From Mitsuaria sp. WAJ17 (GTDB taxonomy: Bacteria; Pseudomonadota; Gammaproteobacteria; Burkholderiales; Burkholderiaceae_C): DNA of 64,000 bases. The stretch lies in the NCBI RefSeq assembly GCF_014174515.1, contig NZ_JACJUG010000001.1:186001-250000 (forward strand), written 5' to 3'. The notes beneath the pieces were generated by a model. That model ran no database searches. It was given only the letters and a program-made list of their open reading frames with translations, and had not been told where the DNA came from. Positions 7,351-18,212 of the stretch are shown one piece after another. Each line of letters opens with the position of its first letter. The stretch's first letter is position 1. A program made the translations under genes and the position numbers.

Positions 7351-8940
7351 TCAGCCCTTCTTCGCAGGCTTCAGCAGGCCCTCGCAGGTGGCGCGCTGCT
7401 GGTCGGCGGTATCGACCTTGGCGCACACGCCCTCCAGCTGGCCACGCAACTTGCCCAGGCTGGCCTCGTGCTGGCCGCCCTTGTTCCAGGCCTGCAGGTC
7501 ATTGCCGACCTTCTTCAGCGAGCGGGCGCTGCGCTCGTAGAAGGCGCCCTTGTCCTTCTCGGCTTCTGCGAAGAGCTGGCCGGCCACTTTCTCAATGCGG
7601 GCGGCGTCCTGAGGTGCCAGTTCCACGAGGGCCGCCAGGTAGTTGGCACCCCACTGCAGGCGCGTGGCGGGGCCCTCGCTCTTGTTGAAGGCCTCCTCGT
7701 ACCAGCGCAGGGCCTCGTCCTTCCTGCCCTGCTTCTTTGCGTTGCCGCCCAGCATGCTCATCAGGTAGTAGGGCGAGTGGCTCTTGGACAAGCTGGACTT
7801 GAGCAGGGCATCGCTCTGCTCCCATTGGCCGGAGAGGCCCAGCAGGCCCGCGGCCTCAGTGATCACGGCCTGGCGCTCGTAGCCGTCGGTGATCTCCTTG
7901 TCGAGGCGGGCGGCGGTGTCGCGGACTTCCTGCAGCAGGGCGGGATTCAGCTTGGGGTGGCGCTCGTCCTTGGGCAGGTCGATACGGGCCAGCTCCACGC
8001 GGGCGCTCAGCGCGGCCAGGCGGTCGGCGCGGGAGAGGCTGGCGTCGGTCTCCAGACGCTTCAGCGCGGCCTCGTACTGGCCCAGCAGGGCCTGGCGCTC
8101 GGGGCCGGCCTTGGGAGCCAGGCTGCGCACGATCTCGGGCGCGCCATAGCTCAGGGCATCGGTCTGGGCACGGGCCTCGGCGGCAGTGGCCAGGACCTTG
8201 CTCACGCGCTCGGCCAGGGCGGCATCGACCTTGAGGCTCTTGCCGTCTTCATTCGCGGCCAGGGCCTTGAGCCACAGGCGCGAGCCGGTCTCGGCGTCCA
8301 CGCCTTGCGCCGCGGCGGCCAACTGGGCCAGCAGGGCCGGGCGCTGGGCGGCGGGCACCAGCTGCTGCTCGTCGGTCTCCCAGGAATAGAAGCCCAGCAG
8401 CTTCCACTCGTTCGCGCTGAGCTTCTTGCCGGCACGGGCGTCGGCGAGCACGGACTTGATCGGGCGGCCGCCGGCCAGGCCCAGCTGCAACACCTTCATC
8501 ACTTGGACGGCGTCGGCCTCGCCGGGCAGGCGGGTCAGTTCCTGGCCGTCATTGCTGAAGAGGATGAGGGTGGGATAGCCGCGCACCTTGAAGCGGGTGC
8601 CCAGCTTCTGCGCGCCGGGGACATCGCCGTCCAGGTGTACGGCGACGATGCTGCGGGTCTGCTCGATGAAGTCCTGGCGGTTGAACAGCGTGGCCTTGAG
8701 CTGGTTGCAGGGCGGACACCACTTGGCGCCCCAGTACAGCAGCACGGGCTTCTTCTCGCTGCGGGCCTGGGCGAAGGCCTTCTCGATGTCGGCGTCGCCG
8801 GCGGCTTCCTGCCAGGCCACGCTGCTGGCGGTGGGCGCGGCGGCGCTGGCGGGCAGGGTGGCAATGGAACTGAAGACGGCCAGGCTCAGCAGGGCGGCGC
8901 AGGCCAGGGCGCTGGGGCGCAGGGAGGCGGTGAGCTTCAT
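7351..8940 (-). CDS. exported thioredoxin-fold protein with long helical C-terminus
   Basis: A 529-residue protein with a signal peptide (residues 1-~33, ending ASAAA). Residues ~40-150 are a thioredoxin fold with the active-site YWGAKWCPPCNQLK and the cis-Pro segment VRGYPTLILF. The remaining ~370 residues are Ala/Leu-rich helices resembling TPR-like repeats (for example KDEALRWYEEAFNKSEGPA). It should act as a periplasmic disulfide reductase or isomerase, perhaps with the helical part holding a substrate. It stands alone between gst and the GNAT gene. Role in cytochrome maturation or stress is not deducible. Confidence 0.85.
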   Translation of the reverse strand: MKLTASLRPSALACAALLSLAVFSSIATLPASAAAPTASSVAWQEAAGDADIEKAFAQARSEKKPVLLYWGAKWCPPCNQLKATLFNRQDFIEQTRSIVAVHLDGDVPGAQKLGTRFKVRGYPTLILFSNDGQELTRLPGEADAVQVMKVLQLGLAGGRPIKSVLADARAGKKLSANEWKLLGFYSWETDEQQLVPAAQRPALLAQLAAAAQGVDAETGSRLWLKALAANEDGKSLKVDAALAERVSKVLATAAEARAQTDALSYGAPEIVRSLAPKAGPERQALLGQYEAALKRLETDASLSRADRLAALSARVELARIDLPKDERHPKLNPALLQEVRDTAARLDKEITDGYERQAVITEAAGLLGLSGQWEQSDALLKSSLSKSHSPYYLMSMLGGNAKKQGRKDEALRWYEEAFNKSEGPATRLQWGANYLAALVELAPQDAARIEKVAGQLFAEAEKDKGAFYERSARSLKKVGNDLQAWNKGGQHEASLGKLRGQLEGVCAKVDTADQQRATCEGLLKPAKKG

Positions 8941-9077
8941 GCGTTCATGCAGCCCCCTCGTGGAGGGCCGTTGTCGGGTGAAGAAGGGCGCATTGTGAAC
9001 CCAAGCCTCGGGCCCTGCCTATGCGGGCTCGTCCGGGCGATCTGCGCAAAGGGCATATCGCCCGCCGGCAGGCCGGC

Positions 9078-9488
9078 TCAGAGCTTCATCGCCATGCCGA
9101 TCGAAACCGGCGCCGTGGGCTGGAAGCCGAACTGGGCGTAGAGGCGGTGGGCCTCGCCGTCGGCGATCAGGCTGACGTAGGCGGTGCGCGGCGCGCGTGC
9201 ATGCAGCCACTCGCACAGGGCCGCCATGACGCGCTTGCCCAGGCCGCGCCCCTGGTGGTCCGGCAGCACGGCGATGTCCACCACCTGGTAGAAGCAGCCA
9301 TCGTCGCCGATGACGCGGCCCATGGCCACCACCTCCTGACCCAGGAGCAGCTGTACCGCGAACAGGGTCTGGCGCAGGCCGCGGGCCGCTGCGGTGTCAC
9401 TCTTGTCACTCAAGCCGGCCTGCTGGCGCAGGTGGCGGTAGGTCTGGACGCTGGGGGTCTGCCGAAGCAGGGTGTAAACGGGGGACAT
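9078..9488 (-). CDS. GNAT-family N-acetyltransferase
   Basis: A 136-residue cytosolic enzyme with the acetyl-CoA-binding signature DIAVLPDHQGRGLGKRVM (Q/RxxGxG/A) and the C-terminal AHRLYAQFGFQPT strand-helix typical of the family. The ATG at 9488 (MSPVYTLLRQ) was preferred to an upstream GTG at 9515; neither has a clear ribosome site. Acceptor substrate is unknown. It lies between the thioredoxin-like gene and the sensor kinase, transcribed the same way but without evident coupling. Confidence 0.85.
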   Translation of the reverse strand: MSPVYTLLRQTPSVQTYRHLRQQAGLSDKSDTAAARGLRQTLFAVQLLLGQEVVAMGRVIGDDGCFYQVVDIAVLPDHQGRGLGKRVMAALCEWLHARAPRTAYVSLIADGEAHRLYAQFGFQPTAPVSIGMAMKL

Positions 9489-9585
9489 GGCACGGGAACG
9501 TACTTCAGGGACCACTCATTCTGGCAAGCCGGTGCAGCACATCCAAAGGGCATGGGCGCTGCGACGTCCAGGGGGCTCAGCGCAC

Positions 9586-10962
9586 TCAGGGCGAGGTGGG
9601 CAATTGCAGGCGCACGCGCAGGCCGCCCAGTGCCGGGCTGCGATCGACCGCCAGGCGGGCCCCATGCACGGCCGCGATGCGGCGCACGATGGACCAGCCC
9701 AGGCCACTGCCGTCCTGGCCGGTGCCCAGCTGCCGGAAGAAGCGCTCGCCCAGGCGCGCCAGGGCTTCGTCATCCAGGCCGGGGCCGCTGTCCTCCAGGC
9801 ACAGCAGCAGCTCGCCACCTTCCCGGGCCAGCCGCAGATGGATCCGGGCGCCCTTGGGGCTGTAGCGCAGGGCGTTGTCCAGCAGATTGCGCAGCAGGGC
9901 GGCCAGCAGGGTGCCGTCGCCCTTGACGAGGTGAGGCGTGTCGGCGCCGTCCAGGGCCAGCTGCTGGCGGGCCTGGAGGGCGCGCGGCACCTGCTCGGCC
10001 AGGGACTGGCGCGCCAGGGCCGATAGATCCAGGGGCTGCAGCGCGGGCGCCCGGCCGGTCTCCAGGCGGGCCAGGGTCAGCAGCTGCTCGACCAGGCGCG
10101 AGGCGCGGTCGCAGCCCGCCAGCGTGGCCTGCAGGGCATGGGTGCGGGTGGCTTCGTCCTCGCCGGCCGCAAGCGCCACCTGGGCCTGGGTGCGGATGGC
10201 GGCAATGGGGGTGCGCAGTTCGTGCGCGGCGTCGGCGGTGAAGCGGCGCTCGCTCTCCATCAGGGCCTGGATGCGGGCGAACAGGGTGTTGAGCGCCTCC
10301 AGCAGGGGTTGCATCTCCAGTGGCGCGGCCGGCAGCTGCAGGGGCTGGAGTTCGGCGGCGGAGCGGGCGCGCAGCTGGCGGCCGAGCTCGCGCAGGGGGC
10401 TCATGCCACGGTGCACGCCCCACCACAGGCCCAGGGCCAGCAGGGGCAGGGCCAGCAGCAGGGGCCACAGCATGCCGCGCAGCACGGCGCGCAGGATGTC
10501 GGCCCGCGACTGCAGCTGCTCGCCCACGAGCACGCGGATGTCGCCCTCCGCCCCCTGGGTCGCGAAGACGCGCCAGGTCCGGCCCTCGCGCTGTACGTTG
10601 CGGAAGCCCGCGGCGTCGGACAGGGGCAGCAGGGGCGTGGTCGGCGCATTGGCAGAGCGCAGCACCAACTGACCTTCGTGGAAGACCTGGAAGGCCACCT
10701 TGGAGGCATAGCGGTGCAGGCTGGGCGCCTCAGGCCGCAGCTCCCTGTGCCCGGAGGGGCCGTCCTCGTGCGGCACACCGGACTGGCGCGCCACCAGCAG
10801 GGCGGCGGCCTGGGCCAGGTGGGCATCCAGCAGCTCGTCCAGCTCGTGACGGGCGTCCAGGCCGGTGCTGAGGCTGCTCAGGGCCCACAGGCCCAGCACC
10901 AGGGCCAGCACCAGGGCCAGCAGCCGGGCCTGCAGGGAGCGGGGATGGAACAGGGGCCTCAT
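9586..10962 (-). CDS. two-component sensor histidine kinase (QseC/TctE type)
   Basis: A 458-residue inner-membrane kinase. Transmembrane segments lie at ~13-33 and ~163-183 around a ~125-residue periplasmic sensor; HAMP-like linker ~185-235; HisKA with phosphoacceptor His247 (DAAHELRTPIAAI); ATPase boxes N (NLLDNALRYSPKG), G1 (DSGPGLDDEAL) and G2 (GSGLGWSIV). Gene order cytochrome b561 - regulator - kinase with a five-base gap from the regulator marks it as the cognate partner. The signal is unknown; linkage to a b-type cytochrome suggests a redox or metal cue (inference). Confidence 0.95.
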   Translation of the reverse strand: MRPLFHPRSLQARLLALVLALVLGLWALSSLSTGLDARHELDELLDAHLAQAAALLVARQSGVPHEDGPSGHRELRPEAPSLHRYASKVAFQVFHEGQLVLRSANAPTTPLLPLSDAAGFRNVQREGRTWRVFATQGAEGDIRVLVGEQLQSRADILRAVLRGMLWPLLLALPLLALGLWWGVHRGMSPLRELGRQLRARSAAELQPLQLPAAPLEMQPLLEALNTLFARIQALMESERRFTADAAHELRTPIAAIRTQAQVALAAGEDEATRTHALQATLAGCDRASRLVEQLLTLARLETGRAPALQPLDLSALARQSLAEQVPRALQARQQLALDGADTPHLVKGDGTLLAALLRNLLDNALRYSPKGARIHLRLAREGGELLLCLEDSGPGLDDEALARLGERFFRQLGTGQDGSGLGWSIVRRIAAVHGARLAVDRSPALGGLRVRLQLPTSP

Positions 10963-10967
10963 GGGTT

Positions 10968-11636
10968 TCAGGGCAGCGGATCCCGGCTCAGCAGATAGCC
11001 CACGCCGCGCACCGTCTGGATCAGGCCGGGGCCCAGCTTCTTTCGCAGGTGGTGGATGTGGACCTCGATGGTGTTGCTCTCCACCTCGGAGCCCCAGGCG
11101 TAGAGCTGCTGCTCCAGCTGCTCGCGCGAGAGCACGCGCCCGGCCGACAGCATCAGCAGCTGTAGCAGGTCGAACTCGCGGGTGGCCAGGCTGACGGGCT
11201 GGCCGGCGCGCTGCACGCTGCGCGCGGCGGGGTCCAGTACCAGGTCTTGTACCTGCAGGCGTTCCTGCGGCTGGCCATGGGCACGGCGAACCAGGGCGCG
11301 CAGCCGGGCGGCGAGCTCGTGCAGGTCCACGGGCTTGACCACGTAGTCGTCGGCTCCCTGGTCCAGGCCGCGGATGCGGTCCGGCACGGCATCGCGCGCG
11401 GTCAGCACCAGCACCGGCAGCTGCACGCCAGCGGCGCGGATGCGGGCCAGGACCTCCAGGCCGTCCAGCTGCGGCAGGCCCAGGTCCAGCACGGCCGCGG
11501 CATAGGGCTCAGCCCGCAGCTCGCGCTCGGCGGCGGCGCCGTCCCGCACCCAATCGACCTGCAGGCCCAACTGGCGCAGGCCGGCGCGCAGGCCGTCGCC
11601 CAGCAGGGTGTCGTCTTCGGCGAGCAGGATGCGCAT
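10968..11636 (-). CDS. OmpR-family response regulator (QseB-like)
   Basis: A 222-residue protein. The receiver domain has the acidic pocket Glu7-Asp8-Asp9, phosphoacceptor Asp51 (LDLGLPQLDG), Thr79 and Lys101 (VVKPVD). The C-terminal winged helix carries the NTIEVHIHHLRKKL recognition segment and the VRGVGYLL wing. The start MRILLAEDDTLLGDGL matches QseB/PmrA relatives. It sits 29 bases after the cytochrome b561 gene and five before the kinase, so all three are co-transcribed. Confidence 0.95.
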   Translation of the reverse strand: MRILLAEDDTLLGDGLRAGLRQLGLQVDWVRDGAAAERELRAEPYAAAVLDLGLPQLDGLEVLARIRAAGVQLPVLVLTARDAVPDRIRGLDQGADDYVVKPVDLHELAARLRALVRRAHGQPQERLQVQDLVLDPAARSVQRAGQPVSLATREFDLLQLLMLSAGRVLSREQLEQQLYAWGSEVESNTIEVHIHHLRKKLGPGLIQTVRGVGYLLSRDPLP

Positions 11637-11665
11637 GGCGTCAGCGTCCTCGGCGGGTGGCGTGC

Positions 11666-12421
11666 TCAGTCGTCGTCATCGTGCGAGCGGCCCCGGTGGT
11701 GCTCGCCCTGGCCATCCCGCCCATCATGCACCGAATGCCGCTCATGGCCGCCGTGCCGCTCCTCGCCGCGGGCGAGCGCACCGCTGTTCCATTGCCAGGC
11801 CCAGAAGGCAGCGATCAGCGTCGAGATCCCCAGCGCCAGGGGCCAGAGGCTGTGCCGGACCAGGTCGGGGCCGGAGCCCGCCTGGCGGCCGCTGAACATG
11901 GGCGCGAAGGCATTGCGCTGGCGCAGCAGCGACAGCCCCGCCAGCAGCCCCAGGTGCAGCAGCACGACGAAGAGCATGAGCTCGCCGCTGGCCTCGTGCA
12001 GTTCCTCCAGGGCCTCGCCCAGCCATTCCTGGTCCAGGGCCAGGCCGCTGAGCCCGCTCAGCAGGGCCAGGCCCAGCAGGCTCAGGGCGGCTGCAGCCTG
12101 GCCGGCTCCCAGCAGGCGTCCGGCTTCAAGCCCCCCCTGCCAGGCCCCGCGGACACGGCTTGCCAGGGCGGCCAGCCGGCTGCGCCGCGGCCCCAGCAGG
12201 CCCCACAACAGCCGCCACAGGGCCAGGCCCAGGGCGGTGTAGCCGAAGCTGATGTGCAAGCCGTGCCAGGCCTCCTGCTCGGCGGTCACATAGGCGCCTG
12301 CGAAGCTGAGGGCCAGGGCCCAGTGCACCAGGCGCGTCGGGGCGTCGATGACCCGGCGCTGCGCCGGGGGCGTCGCGGCCGGCGTTCCGGCGCCCGGCGA
12401 CGTGTTCTGCGTGATGTCCAT
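11666..12421 (-). CDS. cytochrome b561-family membrane protein with His/Asp-rich tail
   Basis: A 251-residue protein with four to five membrane segments. The haem-ligand candidates lie in RLVHWALALSF, AWHGLHISFGYTALGLALWR and LHEASGELMLFVVLLHLG, as in b-type cytochromes of the Ni/Fe-hydrogenase/b561 group. The last ~35 residues are extremely rich in His, Asp, Arg and Gly (HGGHERHSVHDG), a likely metal-binding tail. GGAG precedes the ATG. It heads the operon with the response regulator and kinase. A CTTAAG half-site lies about 70 bases upstream on the minus strand, reminiscent of PmrA/QseB boxes, which would fit autoregulation (weak). Confidence 0.85.
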   Translation of the reverse strand: MDITQNTSPGAGTPAATPPAQRRVIDAPTRLVHWALALSFAGAYVTAEQEAWHGLHISFGYTALGLALWRLLWGLLGPRRSRLAALASRVRGAWQGGLEAGRLLGAGQAAAALSLLGLALLSGLSGLALDQEWLGEALEELHEASGELMLFVVLLHLGLLAGLSLLRQRNAFAPMFSGRQAGSGPDLVRHSLWPLALGISTLIAAFWAWQWNSGALARGEERHGGHERHSVHDGRDGQGEHHRGRSHDDDD

Positions 12422-12481
12422 GAGGATCTCCAGCGGTGTCTTCCAATGGGCTCATGGTGGGCGGGGCAGATGAGCGTTTTC

Positions 12482-13243
12482 TTAAGGGTCTTCGCGCTCG
12501 GGCTCGCCCAGGAGGCCCTGAGCCTCGTCCTCGGGAGGCGGCTCGCAGGCATGGCGCGCCAGGGCCATCCACGTGGCGAAGTCGGGCTGGTGCGGGCGCC
12601 GCGGTGCCGGCCGGGCCAGTTCCAGGTGCTGGGCATGGGCCAACAGCACGCCGAACTCCGGCGGGATCTCCTGCGGCTCGGCGATGCCTGCCTTCAGCAC
12701 GAACCAGCACTGGCTGCTGAGTGCCAGGTAGGCCTGGGACTTGGCCGGACGCCGCAGCTCGCCCAGCAGGTCGGCACGGCTGACCTTGATCTCGTGCACG
12801 GCCACGTCCAGGTAGTCCGGCACCGTGGTGTGGCGCAGGGAGAAGACATCGGGCATGGCATTGACCCAGCGTGGCCGGGGCGCGCGCGCCGGTGCCTCGG
12901 CGTCGATCAGCGTGCCGGCCTCGGCCGGCGGCGCTTCCTCGCCGGGCAGCCCGGCTCGCAGGCTCAGCCCGCGCCAGACGACACGCCCTGCGCGCTGCAG
13001 CTCCAGGGCCACGCGGCCGACGAGCCGCTCATGGGCGTCGCGGGTCCGGCGATTGCGGTCCAGCGAGGTGGCCAGGGCCTGGACGCCGGCGTCGGTGACC
13101 CGCAGCCGCTCCCGCGGGCCTTCGCTGATGCGCTCCAGCAGCCCTGCCGCCAGCAGCTCGACCTCGATCAGGTCCTGGCAGGGCCAGCCGGCGCTGCGCC
13201 AGATCTCGCGCAGACGGCGCCAATGCGGGGTGCCCAGGGCCAT
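12482..13243 (-). CDS. MmcB-like nuclease-fold protein with N-terminal winged-helix region
   Basis: A 253-residue protein. Residues ~135-215 resemble the MmcB DNA-repair family, a PD-(D/E)xK-type fold: VNAMPDVFSLR, then DYLDVAVHEIKVSRADLLGEL with the E-x-K pair, then a Cys-Trp strand and IPPEFGVLLA. Residues 1-~60 look like a winged helix (LLERISEGPRERLRVTDAG). The 12-base gap from the DMT permease gene suggests co-transcription. A role in mutagenic repair after DNA damage is known for MmcB; for this fused form it is inference. Confidence 0.7.
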   Translation of the reverse strand: MALGTPHWRRLREIWRSAGWPCQDLIEVELLAAGLLERISEGPRERLRVTDAGVQALATSLDRNRRTRDAHERLVGRVALELQRAGRVVWRGLSLRAGLPGEEAPPAEAGTLIDAEAPARAPRPRWVNAMPDVFSLRHTTVPDYLDVAVHEIKVSRADLLGELRRPAKSQAYLALSSQCWFVLKAGIAEPQEIPPEFGVLLAHAQHLELARPAPRRPHQPDFATWMALARHACEPPPEDEAQGLLGEPEREDP

Positions 13244-13255
13244 ATGCGGGCCGTC

Positions 13256-14209
13256 TCAATCCAGCACGGGGGTCTGGGCGTCGGCCGCCTGGCGCGTGGC
13301 GCTGGCCTGCGGCGCGAACTGGGCCCAGGCCACGCCGGCCAGGGTCAGGGCGGCGCCCACCAGCTTGGCCGCACCGAAGTGCTCGCCTCCCGCACCCCAG
13401 GCGGCCAGGCCCGCGATGGGCGGCATCAGGTAGATCAGGGGGGCCGTGCGGGCGACGCCGCGCTGCGCATTGACCCAGCCCCAGGCCAGCCAGCTGCCGA
13501 AGCCGATACCCACCACGGCCCACAGCGCGCCCAGCCAGAGCCCGGGGGTGACGGCGCTCCAGTCGGTCTGCAGCGCCGCCGGCACGGCGTACAGCAGCAC
13601 TGGCGGCGTGGCCGCCAGGCTGGCGTAACACATCACCAGCACGGCGCCATGGCGCTCGATGAGGGGCTTGGCCGCCACGGTGTAGTAGGAGAACAGCGCT
13701 GCGGCGACGAGCAGCACCAGGTCCCCGCCGCCAGCCCGCCAGTTGGCCGCCAGCAGCTTGTCCGACATGAAGAGCACAGCCCCGGTCACGGCCAGGGCAA
13801 TGCCCACCACCTGGGCCCGCCGCAGGCGCTCCAGGCCGTAGGCCCGCAGGATCAGCAGCGTGAAGATGGGCCCGCAGGCCAGCAGCACCGAGCTGGAGAA
13901 GGGCGTGGACCAGTGAACGCCGAAGCTGGAGAGCACCAGGTGCAGGCCCTGGCCCAGCAGGCCGAGCCGTGCCAGGGCCCAGGCGTCCTGGCGCGAGACC
14001 CGCGGCCAGTGCAGCCCGTGCCGGCACAGCAGCAGGCCGGTCACCAGCAGGGGCATCAGGGTGAAGCGCAGGCACAGGAAGCCGCCCGGCCCCATGGCGG
14101 CCAGCAGGGCTTTCTGCAGGGGGAAGTTGAGGCCCCAGGCCAGGATGACCAGGAGCCCGGCGATCAGGGCCAGCCGGGAGGACGGGGAGGTGGTGGGCAT
14201 GTCCGGCAT
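13256..14209 (-). CDS. EamA/DMT-superfamily permease
   Basis: A 317-residue inner-membrane protein with about ten hydrophobic segments in two EamA repeats. The first opens LALIAGLLVILAWGLNFPLQKAL; the second contains the AWGWVNAQRG and LIYLMPPIAGLAAW elements typical of drug/metabolite exporters. A second in-frame ATG nine bases inside (MPTTSPS) is also possible. It is followed closely by the MmcB-like gene. Substrate not predictable. Confidence 0.9.
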   Translation of the reverse strand: MPDMPTTSPSSRLALIAGLLVILAWGLNFPLQKALLAAMGPGGFLCLRFTLMPLLVTGLLLCRHGLHWPRVSRQDAWALARLGLLGQGLHLVLSSFGVHWSTPFSSSVLLACGPIFTLLILRAYGLERLRRAQVVGIALAVTGAVLFMSDKLLAANWRAGGGDLVLLVAAALFSYYTVAAKPLIERHGAVLVMCYASLAATPPVLLYAVPAALQTDWSAVTPGLWLGALWAVVGIGFGSWLAWGWVNAQRGVARTAPLIYLMPPIAGLAAWGAGGEHFGAAKLVGAALTLAGVAWAQFAPQASATRQAADAQTPVLD

Positions 14210-14271
14210 CTTGCCAGCGCGGGCGGCCGGATGCTGTCAGCAGCGCGCCTCGCCGCTGCCGATCGCCCAAG

Positions 14272-14308
14272 AAAAAACCCCCTGGCCGGGAGGCGCAGGG
14301 GGTTTTTT
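14272..14308. terminator. intrinsic terminator after the DUF4397 lipoprotein gene
   Basis: AACCCCCT / AGGGGGTT stem around a GC-rich loop, with AAAAAA and TTTTTT on the two sides. It serves the minus-strand gene at 14326-15612. Confidence 0.9.
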
Positions 14309-14325
14309 GGCGACCGAGTGTCAGA

Positions 14326-15612
14326 TCACTGCTCGATGATGTTGCCTTCGATCGCGCCGAGCTTGCCACTCAGGATCACGGTGTAGATCTTGCCGGCGGA
14401 CATGGTCTTCTTTTCGCTGAACACCGTCGGTGCGCCTGCGCGGATCTCCACCTGCACCTCCGTGCCGTTGGTTCCGGCGCTCACGTTGGTGGTGGCCGAG
14501 AGGGAACCGGGCGCCACATTGGAGATCACGGGGGCCGTGTTGTTGTAGAGGGCCACGTTGGTCAAGCCGGGCACGCCGTTGAGCACGCGCACCTTGGCGG
14601 TGTTGGCGGTCGAGGGCAGCGAGTTGTCTTCCTTCAGCACGGTCAGCGTCGGGGCCGAGGTGTCACCCCAGATCAGCATGGCATAGACGGCGCTGTTCTC
14701 CAGCGCGATCTGCTTGGAGGGCTGGGTCACGCCATTGACGATCCAATCGACCTTGACGCCGTTGGTCACGGTGATGTCGCTGTAGGCGGGGGACTGGGAG
14801 GGCGAGCCGTAGTTGTCCAGCGAGGCGAAGCCGTTCAGCTTGGCGGTCACGGTGACGCCGCGGGGCAGCGTGGTGATCGCGCGCACCTTGGCCAGGCCGT
14901 TGGTGTACTTGGTCACGGCGCCCTGCTGCGCCAGCAGCAGGCCATTGACCATCACGCCGCCACCGGCGCTGGTCAGCACCAGGGTGTTGACCTTGGTCGA
15001 GTCCAGCGTGACGCTGGGGATGTCCAGGCGCAGGTCGGTCTTGCTGCCGGTCGCGGTGACGCGGATCTGGTAGGTACCCGAGGTGATGGTGCGGTAGGCG
15101 TCGCCGTTGCCGGGGATCAGGTTCGAGGCGACCGGAGTGGCGTCCGTCAGCGGGGCGCCCGGGGCGGTCACGTAGACGTCCACAGTGCCGGAATCCGCTG
15201 CCAGGTTCAGCGTCAGCAGCTTGGTGCTGCCGGAGGCCGGCTCGGTCTCGGACTCGTTCAGCAGGCGGGTCGACATGGAGCCGGTGTTGCCGAAGGCGAT
15301 CAGGGTGTAGTGGCCGTCCTTGATCAGGTTGCTCAGGCCCGGAGTGGACAGCAGGGTGCTGGAACCCGCGACCAGCAGCTCGGAGGTGTTGCTGCCGGTG
15401 CTGATGCTGCCGTAGTTGGACACGGTGCCGAAGTTGACGCCCGAGCTCACCTTGGTGTCATTGACCTTCAGGTCCAGGGAGGAGTAGCCCACGCTGGCAT
15501 TCAGCAGGCGCACATTGGTGTTGCCGTCGTTGCCACCGCCGCCGCTGCCGCAGGCGCTCAGCGCCAGGGTGCCGATCATGGCGATCGCGCTCGCCCATCG
15601 AGTGAATCTCAT
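14326..15612 (-). CDS. DUF4397-type surface lipoprotein
   Basis: A 428-residue lipoprotein with signal sequence and lipobox LALSAC (Cys ~21) followed by a Gly/Asn linker. The mature part is beta-rich, Thr/Ser/Asn-heavy, and built of two DUF4397-like units: one opening NVRLLNASVGYSSLDLKVND and a second region with AKVRVLNGVPGLTNVALYNN. It is probably anchored to the outer membrane. The ATG at 15612 has GGAG seven bases upstream. Function is unknown; such proteins are common, single-gene units in Burkholderiales. Confidence 0.85.
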   Translation of the reverse strand: MRFTRWASAIAMIGTLALSACGSGGGGNDGNTNVRLLNASVGYSSLDLKVNDTKVSSGVNFGTVSNYGSISTGSNTSELLVAGSSTLLSTPGLSNLIKDGHYTLIAFGNTGSMSTRLLNESETEPASGSTKLLTLNLAADSGTVDVYVTAPGAPLTDATPVASNLIPGNGDAYRTITSGTYQIRVTATGSKTDLRLDIPSVTLDSTKVNTLVLTSAGGGVMVNGLLLAQQGAVTKYTNGLAKVRAITTLPRGVTVTAKLNGFASLDNYGSPSQSPAYSDITVTNGVKVDWIVNGVTQPSKQIALENSAVYAMLIWGDTSAPTLTVLKEDNSLPSTANTAKVRVLNGVPGLTNVALYNNTAPVISNVAPGSLSATTNVSAGTNGTEVQVEIRAGAPTVFSEKKTMSAGKIYTVILSGKLGAIEGNIIEQ

Positions 15613-15805
15613 CAAACGCTCCAGTTCTCCGTTCGCACCCCAGGGGCACGCATGAATCGAATATGCGACAGCCCGGGGCTGCCGGCGTCGACTGCGGGCG
15701 ATTGTAATGAGATGGCCAGATGCTGTCGGCGAGCCCGGGCGAGGGGCATTCCGTAAAGATTTGCAGCCTTCGCACGTCCGGCGGCAAGCCGGGTGCCGGG
15801 CCTAG

Positions 15806-17989
<2,184 letters not shown>

Positions 17990-18212
17990 CCGCGACCGCG
18001 GTGGCCAGCGCCCGCGGCCAAGCGTGCAACTTTTCGCTGATGCCGGAGTGATGCGCTCCCGGTAAACCCTAAACGGCGTGCCGTTCGGATCACTTTGGCC
18101 TGACAGTCACGTCCAGAGGGGGCGTCCCGTGCTTTAAGAAGGCGCTCGATCCGATGAATAAAGCGATCCGCGGCCCAGGGGCTGACGGAACTCGCGAAAG
18201 GTCTGCCGCTCC

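Noticed and set aside
11657..14386. 909-residue plus-strand open frame across five minus-strand genes
   Set aside because: Long antisense frames are common at this GC content; it is Gln/Gly/Ala-rich and ignores clear genes with recognised domains.
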